Source of the DNA: Collinsella sp.
GTDB lineage: Bacteria > Actinomycetota > Coriobacteriia > Coriobacteriales > Coriobacteriaceae
Direction: 5' to 3'
NCBI GenBank assembly: GCA_019414055.1
Contig: DXMV01000006.1
Location: 62,001-126,000 of the forward strand
DNA: 64,000 bases
The notes beneath the pieces were generated by a model. That model did not search any database, was not told where the DNA came from, and saw only the letters and a list, made by a program, of their open reading frames with translations. Shown here piece after piece: positions 8,741 to 16,579 of the stretch (its first letter is position 1; each line of letters begins with the position of its first letter). Made by a program: the position numbers and the translations under genes.

Positions 8741-10099
8741 ATGGCTTCATCCGCCCCGCGCGGTCTGCGTTCCGACCATGTCGTTACCGTCGGCATTGCG
8801 CTGTTCTCGATGCTCTTTGGCGCCGGTAACCTCATTATTCCGCCGCTGCTGGCGCTGCAGGCAGGTTCTGCCACGCCGGTTGCCATGATCGGCTTTTTGA
8901 TTGCCGCTATCGGTCTGCCCGTTATGGGATTTATCGCCGTCGCGCTCGCTGGCACGGCCCGAGAGCTGGCCGGGCGTGTGCATCCTAAGTTTGGCGAATT
9001 CTTCGTTGCGGCGGTCTACCTGGCCATCGGTCCGTGCCTGGCCATTCCGCGCACAAGCTCTACGGCGTTCGAAATGCTGGTGCCGCTGCTACCCGAGGGC
9101 GTTTCGCTCGGCACGGCACGTCTGGTGTTTGCCGTTGGCTTCTTTATCGTCGCGTTTGCGCTCACGCTGCGTCCAGGCGTCATCACGCGCGTGCTCGGCC
9201 GCATTACGGGCCCTGCGCTCATTGCGCTCATCGTGCTGGTCGTGGGTGCTGCCGTGATCTCGCCGCTGGGACCGGCTGCCGCGCCGCAGGCCCCCTACAA
9301 TGCCGGTGCTGCCGTGCAGGGCTTTCTGACTGGCTATCAGACCATGGACCTGCTCGCGTCGCTCGCCTTTGGCATCATCATCGCCGAGACCATCCACGAG
9401 TTGGGTGTTACCGATGACAAGCGCGTGGCCTTTGAGATTTCGCGTTCCGGTGTGATCGCCGGCGTGCTCATGGCTATCATCTACTGCGGCTTGGGCCTTG
9501 CCGGTATGCAGCTCGGCACCGTGATGCCCGACGCTACCAACGGCGCCGCCATCCTCGCCCGTTCGGCCTCCATGCATTTTGGGCTTGCCGGCACGGTCGT
9601 GGTCTTCGCCATCTTCTTCCTTGCCTGCATGAACGTGTGCATCGGCCTCATCAGCTGCTGCTCGCGTTACTTCTGCGAGACGTATGTGGTCGAAGGGGGA
9701 GCGGAGGCCTCCGAGGAGGCCATGCGCCGTCCCTTTGCGGTTCTTGCCTTTGTGTTCGCAGCGTTTTCGTGCGTGCTCTCCAACGTGGGTCTCGACGTGA
9801 TCCTCATGTTCTCGGTGCCTATGCTCAACGCCTTGTATCCCGTTGCCATCGTGCTGGTACTGATGGGCCTGGTGCACGGCTTTTGCGACGCGCATCCGCA
9901 GGTGTGGGTCTGGGTCGGCGGCGTGGTCGCGGTACAGAGTGTGATCACCTCGGTCCGCGACGCGTTCTTTGCGGGTGCGTGGCTGCCGTTTGATGTGCTG
10001 CCGCTGGCGGATATCGGTGCCGCGTGGGCGCCGGTTGCCGTGGTGGCATTTGTGATCGGTCTGCTCCATAGTCGTTTTGTTGCACATTCGAGGAGCTAA
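8741..10099 (+). CDS. brnQ: Branched-chain amino acid carrier BrnQ/LivII family
   Basis: A 452-residue multi-span membrane protein. The N-terminus HVVTVGIALFSMLFGAGNLIIPP is the diagnostic start of BrnQ/LivII sodium- or proton-coupled Leu/Ile/Val importers, and GYQTMDLLASLAFGIIIAETI is also typical. I chose ATG 8741 over the GTG two codons upstream because GAAAGG is correctly spaced. It is monocistronic: a terminator precedes it and the tRNA promoter follows. Confidence 0.92.
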   Translation: MASSAPRGLRSDHVVTVGIALFSMLFGAGNLIIPPLLALQAGSATPVAMIGFLIAAIGLPVMGFIAVALAGTARELAGRVHPKFGEFFVAAVYLAIGPCLAIPRTSSTAFEMLVPLLPEGVSLGTARLVFAVGFFIVAFALTLRPGVITRVLGRITGPALIALIVLVVGAAVISPLGPAAAPQAPYNAGAAVQGFLTGYQTMDLLASLAFGIIIAETIHELGVTDDKRVAFEISRSGVIAGVLMAIIYCGLGLAGMQLGTVMPDATNGAAILARSASMHFGLAGTVVVFAIFFLACMNVCIGLISCCSRYFCETYVVEGGAEASEEAMRRPFAVLAFVFAAFSCVLSNVGLDVILMFSVPMLNALYPVAIVLVLMGLVHGFCDAHPQVWVWVGGVVAVQSVITSVRDAFFAGAWLPFDVLPLADIGAAWAPVAVVAFVIGLLHSRFVAHSRS

Positions 10100-10110
10100 G
10101 GCATCAATGC

Positions 10111-10139
10111 TTGCACAGGCGGGGAGTCTCCCCTATAAT
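10111..10139 (+). promoter_or_regulatory. Sigma-70-type promoter of the tRNA-Pro/tRNA-Gly unit
   Basis: TTGCAC, a 17-base spacer and a perfect TATAAT lie about 52 bases before tRNA-Pro. The spacer contains the small dyad GGGGAGTCTCCCC. Confidence 0.85.
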
Positions 10140-10190
10140 TTCCTTCGCTTTGGGACACGCAAGGTTTAGACCTTAGCTGCTCAACACCTT

Positions 10191-10267
10191 CGGGACGTGG
10201 CGCAGTTTGGTAGCGCGCCTGCTTTGGGAGCAGGATGTCGCAGGTTCAAATCCTGTCGTCCCGACCA
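10191..10267 (+). tRNA. tRNA-Pro (anticodon TGG)
   Basis: A 77-base cloverleaf. Acceptor CGGGACG pairs with CGTCCCG, the anticodon stem is CCTGC/GCAGG with loop TTTGGGA, the T-loop is TTCAAAT and an encoded ACCA ends it. Anticodon TGG reads CCN codons. Confidence 0.97.
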
Positions 10268-10273
10268 TATCTT

Positions 10274-10347
10274 GCGGGCGTAGTTCAATGGTAGAACCCC
10301 AGCCTTCCAAGCTGATGACGCGGGTTCGATTCCCGTCGCCCGCTCCA
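10274..10347 (+). tRNA. tRNA-Gly (anticodon TCC)
   Basis: A 74-base cloverleaf. Acceptor GCGGGCG pairs with CGCCCGC, anticodon loop is CTTCCAA, T-loop TTCGATT, and the end is TCCA. The outermost anticodon-stem pair appears to be a C-A mismatch. It lies 6 bases after tRNA-Pro, so it is co-transcribed. Confidence 0.97.
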
Positions 10348-10359
10348 TAAGATAGATGA

Positions 10360-10394
10360 ATGGCTCTGGTTCCTTCTGGGACCAGAGCCATTTT
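10360..10394 (+). terminator. Terminator of the tRNA unit
   Basis: A 14-bp stem (ATGGCTCTGG...CCAGAGCCAT with one G-T pair), tetraloop TTCT and TTTT tail, 12 bases after the tRNA-Gly end. Confidence 0.9.
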
Positions 10395-10441
10395 CGTAAG
10401 TGTACGGGGTGACGGGAATCGAGTCCGCCCCGCGCTCCACC

Positions 10442-10512
10442 TAAGTTGCGGTGAAATAGTTCCTGGTTTTGGGCTTTTAAGGGTTATTCGGGAACTATTT
10501 CACCGCAACTTA
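10442..10512. repeat. Palindromic repeat family 1, copy 1
   Basis: A perfect 22-bp inverted repeat (10442-10463 and 10491-10512) with a 27-base loop. The arm contains AGTTGCGGTGAAATAGTTCC. Three more copies lie at 11754, 49415 and 51181. Confidence 0.93.
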
Positions 10513-10573
10513 TTGAGGCCGAGTTGGTTGGGCCGATGTTAGGTTCTGTTGTCGAGAAGATGCGTGCCGTTGG

Positions 10574-11569
10574 TCAGGAGTCGGCGTAAGGTTTTGTTGT
10601 CGGAATACCATAGCCGCGCATCATGGCGCCAAATGCTTCGACATCGTAGGTGTCTGACAGCTTGAAATGTATGACGTTATGACCCATGGCGCGAAGGTTT
10701 GCGTCGCGTATGAGGGCAGCTCGATAGGTCTTTGCTGCAGTATGTTCCGGATCATTTTGAGCATCGTCCTCAAACTTGCCTAGTCCATGAAGTTCGGCAA
10801 GCATCCAAGAGCCGTTCGGCATCTGCCATCCGTAGTCGGCCAGATAGTAGCCGGCGTTCCCCGGCCGTGTTATCTCAACCTGTAGTTCGGGCGTGGTGAC
10901 GCCGGCAAGAATCATCGCCGCCCTTGCCTCCGATTCGCCACCGTTGTCCGATTGACCGTCCATATACTCAAAAACATCAAACGCACGCGCGATGCCGTGC
11001 AGCCCTCGGCAATTGGCCTGCGCGTATGCCCGCAGTTCTTCGCGCTCGACATCGTACTCACGGGCCAAGCCATCGACATAACCTAGCGCATAGCGAAACG
11101 CGGTCGTTCGGGCGATATCGACAACCGTTCGATACGGATCCGTCAGCGTAAACGGACCGAGCTGCCACACTTCGCCCGCCCGCCAGCGACGATACCCAAC
11201 GAATTCATACGTATCACGCCTGGTAGAACGCGGCAACAGCACTTGCACCTTGTCGAGAAGCGTGTGTGCAGAACCGATGCCATAGAGCAGTGCCGCTGTT
11301 GCTCCGCAAAACACGGCATCCGGTTCAACGATCGCAATGGCGGATGCCAGCTGAAAAATTCGACCTTCTATACCAAGTCCATTCCAATATGCAGGGTCGG
11401 CATAGACGTGGTTATAGAGTCGAACGATCATTTGTTTTTTCATGAGTGCGTAGGCGCATCGTTCATCCCATTTTTCCGTAGCTACAAACAGGCGCCCGTC
11501 ATGATGAGCCTCGAATATCGAGAAGAATAGCTTTACCTGTGGTTTAGTACAGCGGACATCGTTACTCAT
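10574..11569 (-). CDS. AbiEi-like protein with C-terminal nuclease-like region
   Basis: A 331-residue protein of uncertain function. The N-terminal half (about residues 20-110) resembles the winged-helix AbiEi antitoxin domain: GRIFQLASAIAIVEPDAVFC, GATAALLYGI, then the DPYRTVVDIART pattern. From about residue 205, GGESEARAAMILAG, PELQVEI, YYLADYGWQM and WMLAELHG look like the DUF559/Vsr-type PD-(D/E)XK nuclease layout, with candidate acidic residues in LADYGW and LAELHG (inference). No AbiEii toxin gene is adjacent. The gene is monocistronic, bracketed by family 1 palindromes on both sides and next to tRNA genes. Codon use is less GC-biased than its neighbours, which suggests acquired DNA. 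Confidence 0.6.
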   Translation of the reverse strand: MSNDVRCTKPQVKLFFSIFEAHHDGRLFVATEKWDERCAYALMKKQMIVRLYNHVYADPAYWNGLGIEGRIFQLASAIAIVEPDAVFCGATAALLYGIGSAHTLLDKVQVLLPRSTRRDTYEFVGYRRWRAGEVWQLGPFTLTDPYRTVVDIARTTAFRYALGYVDGLAREYDVEREELRAYAQANCRGLHGIARAFDVFEYMDGQSDNGGESEARAAMILAGVTTPELQVEITRPGNAGYYLADYGWQMPNGSWMLAELHGLGKFEDDAQNDPEHTAAKTYRAALIRDANLRAMGHNVIHFKLSDTYDVEAFGAMMRGYGIPTTKPYADS

Positions 11570-11753
11570 TGGCGACCCCAGGGCATTGAGAGGGAATGAA
11601 TGACATCAAGCTATCGCATATTCATTCTGTCGGAGCTTGCCATGAACTGACCAAAAGCTTGACGGTGCAGGTCAGGGGCTTATAACGGAGCTGGGTACAT
11701 CGGCAAACGGTCGATAATGGCCTTTCGGCGGTATTAAAACCTGCCCTTACAGA

Positions 11754-11822
11754 AAGTTGCGGTGAAATAGTTCCTGAAAAGCTCGAATAAGCCTAAATCC
11801 AGGAACTATTTCACCGCAACTT
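11754..11822. repeat. Palindromic repeat family 1, copy 2
   Basis: A perfect 23-bp inverted repeat (11754-11776 and 11800-11822) with a 23-base loop unlike that of copy 1. The rest of the 298-base gap between the AbiEi-like gene and the PIN gene shows no gene. Confidence 0.93.
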
Positions 11823-11867
11823 AGGAGGGGATGGGGCTGAAGGGAGGGCGATGCCGTTGTCTGTCGG

Positions 11868-12323
11868 TTAGTTGCGACCGTGGTGGCGGAGCTTGTCGAT
11901 GGTGGAGTCGATGCTTCGGCTGCGGGCTTCGGCTGCGGTTTGGCGCTTGTGGCGGTAATCGATCATGCCTTGGATGATGGGCTTGCCAAAGCTCACGACA
12001 TCATCATTGTAGATGGCGGTACGGGCCGCGAGGAGGCAATCGGTAAAGTCCATATGGGTCTTGCCAAAGAGTTTGATGGCAAGGGCGATAACGGTGGGCT
12101 CGTCGACCATGACGTCATCGAGTAGCTTGGTCATGGCCGACGCAATCTCCACGCGGGGAACCTTGTAGACGTCGCGCAGCGTGACTACGACGCGCGTGAT
12201 GATTTCGGGGTAGACACGAGCGGTGCGGGTGGCGATGACCTTGGCGGCGCGCGGTGACAGGACTTCGTCGTCGTCGAGCAGATAGCGCAGGATGACGGTC
12301 TCGTCGATGATGGTGCTACTCAT
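11868..12323 (-). CDS. PIN-domain protein, probable toxin of a type II TA pair
   Basis: A 151-residue protein. STIIDETVILRYLLDDDE at the N-terminus and THMDFTDCLLAARTA near residue 90 give the acidic residues expected of a PIN ribonuclease active site. A basic, Ser/Arg-rich tail follows. The ATG overlaps the end of the upstream RelB/DinJ-like gene by 8 bases, as usual in toxin-antitoxin operons. The pairing of a PIN toxin with a RelB/DinJ-type antitoxin is less usual than VapB-VapC. Confidence 0.75.
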   Translation of the reverse strand: MSSTIIDETVILRYLLDDDEVLSPRAAKVIATRTARVYPEIITRVVVTLRDVYKVPRVEIASAMTKLLDDVMVDEPTVIALAIKLFGKTHMDFTDCLLAARTAIYNDDVVSFGKPIIQGMIDYRHKRQTAAEARSRSIDSTIDKLRHHGRN

Positions 12324-12639
12324 GGATATCTACTTCCTCGGGACCCAAAATCGAATCGTCGCTTTCTGTAGCAAGGTATTCAATCCAGGCATTGCGCTCC
12401 TCGGAGCGACGATTGGGGTCCCCATAGGCTTTGAGCGATCCATAGGCGGCGGTGCCGTCCTTTGAGCGTACGGCGACCGGCTGAAAGGGGAGCTTGCGCA
12501 TCAAAATGCTCTGCGCGACAAATAGACGTACGGCCTCGGCGAGCGATGTGCCCATGGCGTCGTAGAGACGTTCGGCATGCTGCTTGTCTTCCTCGCGAAT
12601 GCGCACCTGCAGGATGGCTCGTTTTTGAGTCGATGACAT
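12316..12639 (-). CDS. RelB/DinJ-family antitoxin
   Basis: A 107-residue protein starting at ATG 12639, with AAGGGGG upstream on the minus strand. The ribbon-helix-helix segment AILQVRIREEDKQHAERLYD followed by MGTSLAEAVRLFVAQS matches RelB/DinJ antitoxins, which repress their own operon and neutralise the toxin. The acidic C-terminus (ESDDSILGPEEVDIHE) probably wraps the toxin. An upstream in-frame ATG exists but lacks a ribosome site. Confidence 0.82.
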   Translation of the reverse strand: MSSTQKRAILQVRIREEDKQHAERLYDAMGTSLAEAVRLFVAQSILMRKLPFQPVAVRSKDGTAAYGSLKAYGDPNRRSEERNAWIEYLATESDDSILGPEEVDIHE

Positions 12640-13065
12640 CACTGGCCCCCTTAATGAGCGTGCAATATAGTCGGTCAAATGCGGCATGTGCCGATACTTG
12701 AGCATCTTATAACGATTACTTTATTTCACTCAAGTTGATAACCATTAACACGAATACAAGCGTAGTACATCCAAAACGAGAGCGCGTAAAAATCTCTGCA
12801 GCGTACGCGTGTAATACACTCGCCTTTATATCCTATTGAGAATAATCCTAACCAGCCTAAACTCCTGCAATACACCCGTAATGCAGGACCTATGCTCAAG
12901 TTTATCCCCTGCAACTGCGTATATTTAACCTGTATATCGTTGGAGATATTCTACCGAGTGCCTGTTTCGCCGCATGCTCTCGATACGCCGATGCCGGACC
13001 ACGGGCGGTCCGGGGCAACGTCGACAGGGTCTCTCCGGCATGGGATTCAGGAGGGAGTGAACAAC
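12640..13065. other. 426-base intergenic region between the TA pair and the FHL locus
   Basis: An AT-rich stretch (about 12700-12960) contrasts with its surroundings and should hold the divergent promoters. I found no convincing gene. A GTGATAACC-like sigma-54 box could not be recognised with confidence. The GC-rich end holds the structured leader at 12991-13041. Confidence 0.5.
12991..13041 (+). promoter_or_regulatory. Structured leader hairpin just upstream of hydN1
   Basis: ATGCCGGA (12991-12998) pairs perfectly with TCCGGCAT (13034-13041), closing a 35-base internal region that can form an alternative hairpin CCGGACC/GGTCCGG. It ends 9 bases before the GGAGGGAG ribosome site. Mutually exclusive pairings suggest an attenuator or riboswitch, but no known class is assigned. 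Confidence 0.45.
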
Positions 13066-13584
13066 ATGGGCAATAAACGAGTCGTAGCCGATTCCTCGCG
13101 CTGCATTGGGTGTCAAACCTGCATGGCGGCGTGCATCGAGGCGCACGACATTCCCGGCAACATCGCCGCGCCGCGCCTGCGCGTGACGCGTACGTACGAG
13201 ATCTCCGCACCGGTGGCTTGCCATCACTGCGAGGATGCCCCGTGCGCTAAGGCCTGCCCCACGGGTGCCTTGTTCTTTGATTCAAAGAACCATCGCATCG
13301 GCGTTAACGAGGACAACTGCATCGGCTGCAAGAGCTGCGTCATGGCTTGTCCCTTTGGCGCCGTGAGCGTGGCGACCACGCAGGTCCCCGTCTTGATGGG
13401 CGACGTGCGCGTGGGTTCGCAGACTAAGAGCTTCGTGCTCAAGTGCGACCTGTGCGTGGACCGTCCCGGCGGTCCGGCGTGTGCCGAGGCGTGCCCGACC
13501 AAGGGCCTCACCCTGGTAGACGAGGAGCGCCTGGCGGAGCTGACCGCCGAGCGTGCCCGCGCCACCATCGAAAACGAGGCGTAG
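13066..13584 (+). CDS. HydN-type four-cluster ferredoxin (1)
   Basis: A 172-residue electron-transfer protein starting at ATG 13066 after GGAGGGAGTG. It has four Cys-rich [4Fe-4S] sets: CIGCQTCMAAC, CHHCEDAPCAKACP, CIGCKSCVMACP and CDLCVDRPGGPACAEACP. In enterobacteria HydN and HycB pass electrons from FdhF to hydrogenase. The gene directly precedes fdhF. A longer upstream reading frame exists but has no ribosome site. Confidence 0.88.
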   Translation: MGNKRVVADSSRCIGCQTCMAACIEAHDIPGNIAAPRLRVTRTYEISAPVACHHCEDAPCAKACPTGALFFDSKNHRIGVNEDNCIGCKSCVMACPFGAVSVATTQVPVLMGDVRVGSQTKSFVLKCDLCVDRPGGPACAEACPTKGLTLVDEERLAELTAERARATIENEA

Positions 13585-13621
13585 GCGGGCGGCCATACAG
13601 GCCCAACGATTGTCAAATACG

Positions 13622-13637
13622 TACCGATTAATCGGTA
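13622..13637. promoter_or_regulatory. Perfect 16-bp dyad upstream of fdhF
   Basis: TACCGATTAATCGGTA lies between hydN1 and the fdhF ribosome site. It has no T-run, so it looks more like an operator than a terminator. The regulator is unknown. Confidence 0.5.
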
Positions 13638-13660
13638 GCAGAGAAAGGAAGGAGGGTGTC

Positions 13661-15883
13661 ATGGAGAAGCATAAAGTGATCTGCCCGTACTGCGGCGCCG
13701 GTTGCCAGTTTAACCTCCTGGTCCAAAACGGCCAGGTCGTGGGTACCGAACCGCTTAACGGCATCACCAATCAGGGCGAGCTGTGCCTCAAGGGCATGAG
13801 CGGCTACGACTTCATCAACGACACCAAGATCTTGACTCCTCGCGTACTGCACCCGATGATCCGCCGCACCAAGGGCGCGGATCTTGAGCGCGTAAGCTGG
13901 GACGAGGCACTGGATTTCACCGCATCTAAGATGCAGGCCATAATTGACGAATATGGTCCTAACGCTGTCATGACCACCGGCTCTTCGCGAGGCGGCGGCA
14001 ATGAGGCGAACTACGTCATGCAGAAGTTTACGCGTGCGTGCATCGGCACCCACAGCGTGGACAACTGCGCCCGTACTTGACACGGCCCTACTGTCCTCGG
14101 TCTGATGGACACGGTTGGTTCAGGTTGCATGTCATGCTCCATCCCCGGTATGGAGGATGCGGGCTGCATTTTCCTCTTCGGCTATAACCCTGCCGATTCG
14201 CACCCCATCGTCGCAAGGCGTATCGTGCGAGCCAAAGAAAAGGGTTGCAAGATCATCGTCGCCGACCCGCGCCATATCGAAACTGCGCGCATCGCCGATA
14301 TCTACCTTCCGATCAAGAACGGTTGCAATGTTGCGTTCCTCAACGCCTTTGCCAACTGTCTGGTCAACGATGGCCTCTACGACAAGGAATTCGTCGCCGA
14401 GCATACGAACGGCTTTGACGAGTGGTGGGAGACCATCAAGAACTACACTCCCGAATCCGTACAGGACATCACGGGTGTCGAGCCCGCGCTGATCCACCAA
14501 GCTGCCGAGATGTACGCCACGGCGAAGCCTTCTGCCATCATTGGCTGGGGCATGGGCGTATGCCAGCAGAAGCAGAACCTGAAGACGGTGCACACCATCG
14601 CCTCCATCGCCTGCGTTGCCGGCCAGATCGGCAAACCCAACTCCGGTCTCGCGCCCGTGCGTGGCCAGAATAACGTCCAGGGCTCCTGCGATATGGGCAT
14701 GCTGCCCAACCTGTACCCTGGTTACCAGAAAGTCACCGACCCCGCCGCTCGCGCCAAGTTTGCCAAGGCTTGGGGCGTGCCCGAGGAAAAGCTCCCGCTC
14801 GAGGAGGGCTATAAGCTCACCGACCTGGGCCACCTGGTCGACGAGGGCAAGGTGCACTGCTTCTACAACTACGGCGAGGACCCGGTACAGACCGAGCCCG
14901 ATTCGGCCGGTATGCGCAAGACGCTCTCCGAGCTGGATCTGTTCATTTGCCAGGACATCTTTATGACGCAGACGACCATGCTCGCCGACGTCATCCTGCC
15001 TGCCACCTCTTGGGGCGAGCACGAGGGTGTCTTTACCGCATCCGACCGTAGCTTCCAGCACTTTGACGCGGCCGTTCCGCCCAAGGGCGAGTGCCGCCAC
15101 GACTGGGAGATCTTCGCGGACCTGTCCACGCGCATGGGCTATCCCATGCACTACGACAACACCGAGCAGATCTGGAACGAGTGCATTAGCCTGTGCCCCA
15201 ACTTTGTGGGCGCGACCTACGAGAAGATGGCCCCCGAGGGCGGCTACGCTCAGTGGCCGGTCAAGAGCACCGATGTGAACGACCACGGTACGGCCGACAT
15301 GTTCGCTGGTGGCAAGTTCACCACCAAGGACGGCCGCGCCAACCTGATGGCGCACGACTGGGAGGCGCCCTCCGAGCTTCCCGACGATGAGTACCCACTC
15401 ATCCTGTGCACCGTCCGCGAGGTCGGCCACTACAGCTGCCGCTCGATGACCGGCAACTGCAAGACGCTGGCGCTGCTTGCCGACGAGCCCGGCTTTGTCC
15501 GCATGAATCCCGCGGACGCCCAGGCGCGCGGCATCAAGAACGGCGACATCGTCTCGATTCACAGCCGCCGCGGCCAGGTATACAGCCGCGCCGACGTGAG
15601 CGACCGTATCAACAAGGGCACGGTCTATATGACCTACCAGTGGTGGATCGGCAAGTGCAACGAGCTGACCATGCACAAGGTCGACCCGGTCTCGCATACG
15701 CCCGAGGACAAGTTCTCCGCCTGCCAGGTCGACGCCATTGCCGACCAGGTCTGGGCCGAGGGCGAAGTCGAGCGTCAGTACACCGAGCTCAAGCAGGCTC
15801 TGGTCGACGCCGCCGCTCCCCAGGACGTTGAGCCCGGTGCCGCCAAGTTCGACGACGAGACGCACGTGAATCAAATCGTGTAG
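13661..15883 (+). CDS. fdhF: Formate dehydrogenase H, selenocysteine-containing (UGA read as Sec140)
   Basis: A 740-residue molybdopterin enzyme oxidising formate to CO2 in the formate hydrogenlyase complex. ATG 13661 follows AAGGAAGGAGGG. The N-terminal [4Fe-4S] ligands are in ICPYCGAGCQF and GELCLKG. In-frame TGA at 14078-14080 gives SVDNCART-U-HGPTVLGL, the same position (140) as Sec in Escherichia coli FdhF, whose local sequence is near-identical in pattern. Downstream are PRHIETARIADIYLPI, NNVQGSCDMGMLPN and the C-terminal cap domain (VREVGHYSCRSMTGNC). There is no Tat signal, so it is cytoplasmic. It is flanked by two HydN-type ferredoxins and followed by the Hyf hydrogenase. Confidence 0.97.
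14081..14116 (+). promoter_or_regulatory. SECIS element of fdhF
   Basis: A stem TGTCC (14092-14096) / GGACA (14107-14111) with loop TCGGTCTGAT exposes GGTC. The first G of GGTC is 19 bases after the UGA, as in Escherichia coli fdhF. It should bind SelB. Confidence 0.85.
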
Positions 15884-15904
15884 TCCCGTTCTCGTTGGCT
15901 TTTT

Positions 15905-15947
15905 GGGCCGGGCGTCCCGTACGTTCGGGAGCCCGGCCCGTTATTTT
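15905..15947 (+). terminator. Hairpin with T-rich tail between fdhF and hydN2
   Basis: A GGGCCGGGC/GCCCGGCCC stem extended by TCCCG/CGGGA with one bulge, loop TACGTT, then GTTATTTTG. It may partially terminate or stabilise the fdhF transcript, so that fdhF and hyf are expressed at different levels. Confidence 0.7.
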
Positions 15948-15961
15948 GAAAGGAAGTGGGG

Positions 15962-16579
15962 ATGAACCGCTTCATCGACATCAACCCGGAGAGGTGTATC
16001 GGCTGCGGAACATGCCAGTCCGCCTGTGCCGACGCCCACCGGATGCAGGGTCTTCAGGATACGCCGCGCCTGGCGCTCGTGAAGACCGGCGGTATTTCGG
16101 CCGCCCTTGCCTGCCACCATTGCGAGGGTGCCCCCTGCGCCGAGGTTTGCCCGGTGAATGCCATCGAGCACGATGGCGATCGCATCCACGTCAAGGAGCA
16201 GGAGTGCATCGGGTGCAGGCTGTGCGCCATCGCGTGCCCCTTCGGAGCCATCCATCCCGATGGCACGTCTATCGCCGGTGTCGCAGGCATGTGCGACCCG
16301 ACGCCTTCGTATCCTAAGTCCCTGAGCAGCCTGCTTACGTGGGCTCCTGGCCAGTACACCTGCGCTGTCAAGTGCGACCTGTGCGCCTTCGATCCGGACG
16401 GCCCGCATTGTGTGGCGGCGTGCCCCACCAAGGCGCTGACCGTCATGGGCGGCGCGGCCGATCGCGAGCTCGACGAGGCCAAGCGCCTGCGCTCGATCGA
16501 AAACGGTCCGGCCGTCGACGTTACCGCCGTGGCCCAGGGCCTGTCCGAGAAAGCAGAAGGGAGCGTAAACAATGGATAG
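15962..16579 (+). CDS. HydN/HyfA-type four-cluster ferredoxin (2)
   Basis: A 205-residue protein from ATG 15962 (AAAGGAAG upstream). It has four [4Fe-4S] sets: CIGCGTCQSAC, CHHCEGAPCAEVCP, CIGCRLCAIACP and CDLCAFDPDGPHCVAACP. A 30-residue insert (about positions 105-135) separates the third and fourth sets. It overlaps hyfB by 8 bases, so it corresponds to HyfA, the electron entry to the membrane hydrogenase, while hydN1 sits with FdhF. Confidence 0.88.
   Translation: MNRFIDINPERCIGCGTCQSACADAHRMQGLQDTPRLALVKTGGISAALACHHCEGAPCAEVCPVNAIEHDGDRIHVKEQECIGCRLCAIACPFGAIHPDGTSIAGVAGMCDPTPSYPKSLSSLLTWAPGQYTCAVKCDLCAFDPDGPHCVAACPTKALTVMGGAADRELDEAKRLRSIENGPAVDVTAVAQGLSEKAEGSVNNG

Noticed and set aside
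12892..13065. N-terminal extension of hydN1
   Set aside because: The frame is open upstream, but that stretch is AT-rich, has no ribosome site and overlaps a structured leader; ATG 13066 has a strong Shine-Dalgarno.
13661..14105. fdhF or selD broken by a nonsense mutation
   Set aside because: The UGA codons lie exactly at the known Sec positions, SECIS-like hairpins follow and all Sec machinery is present.
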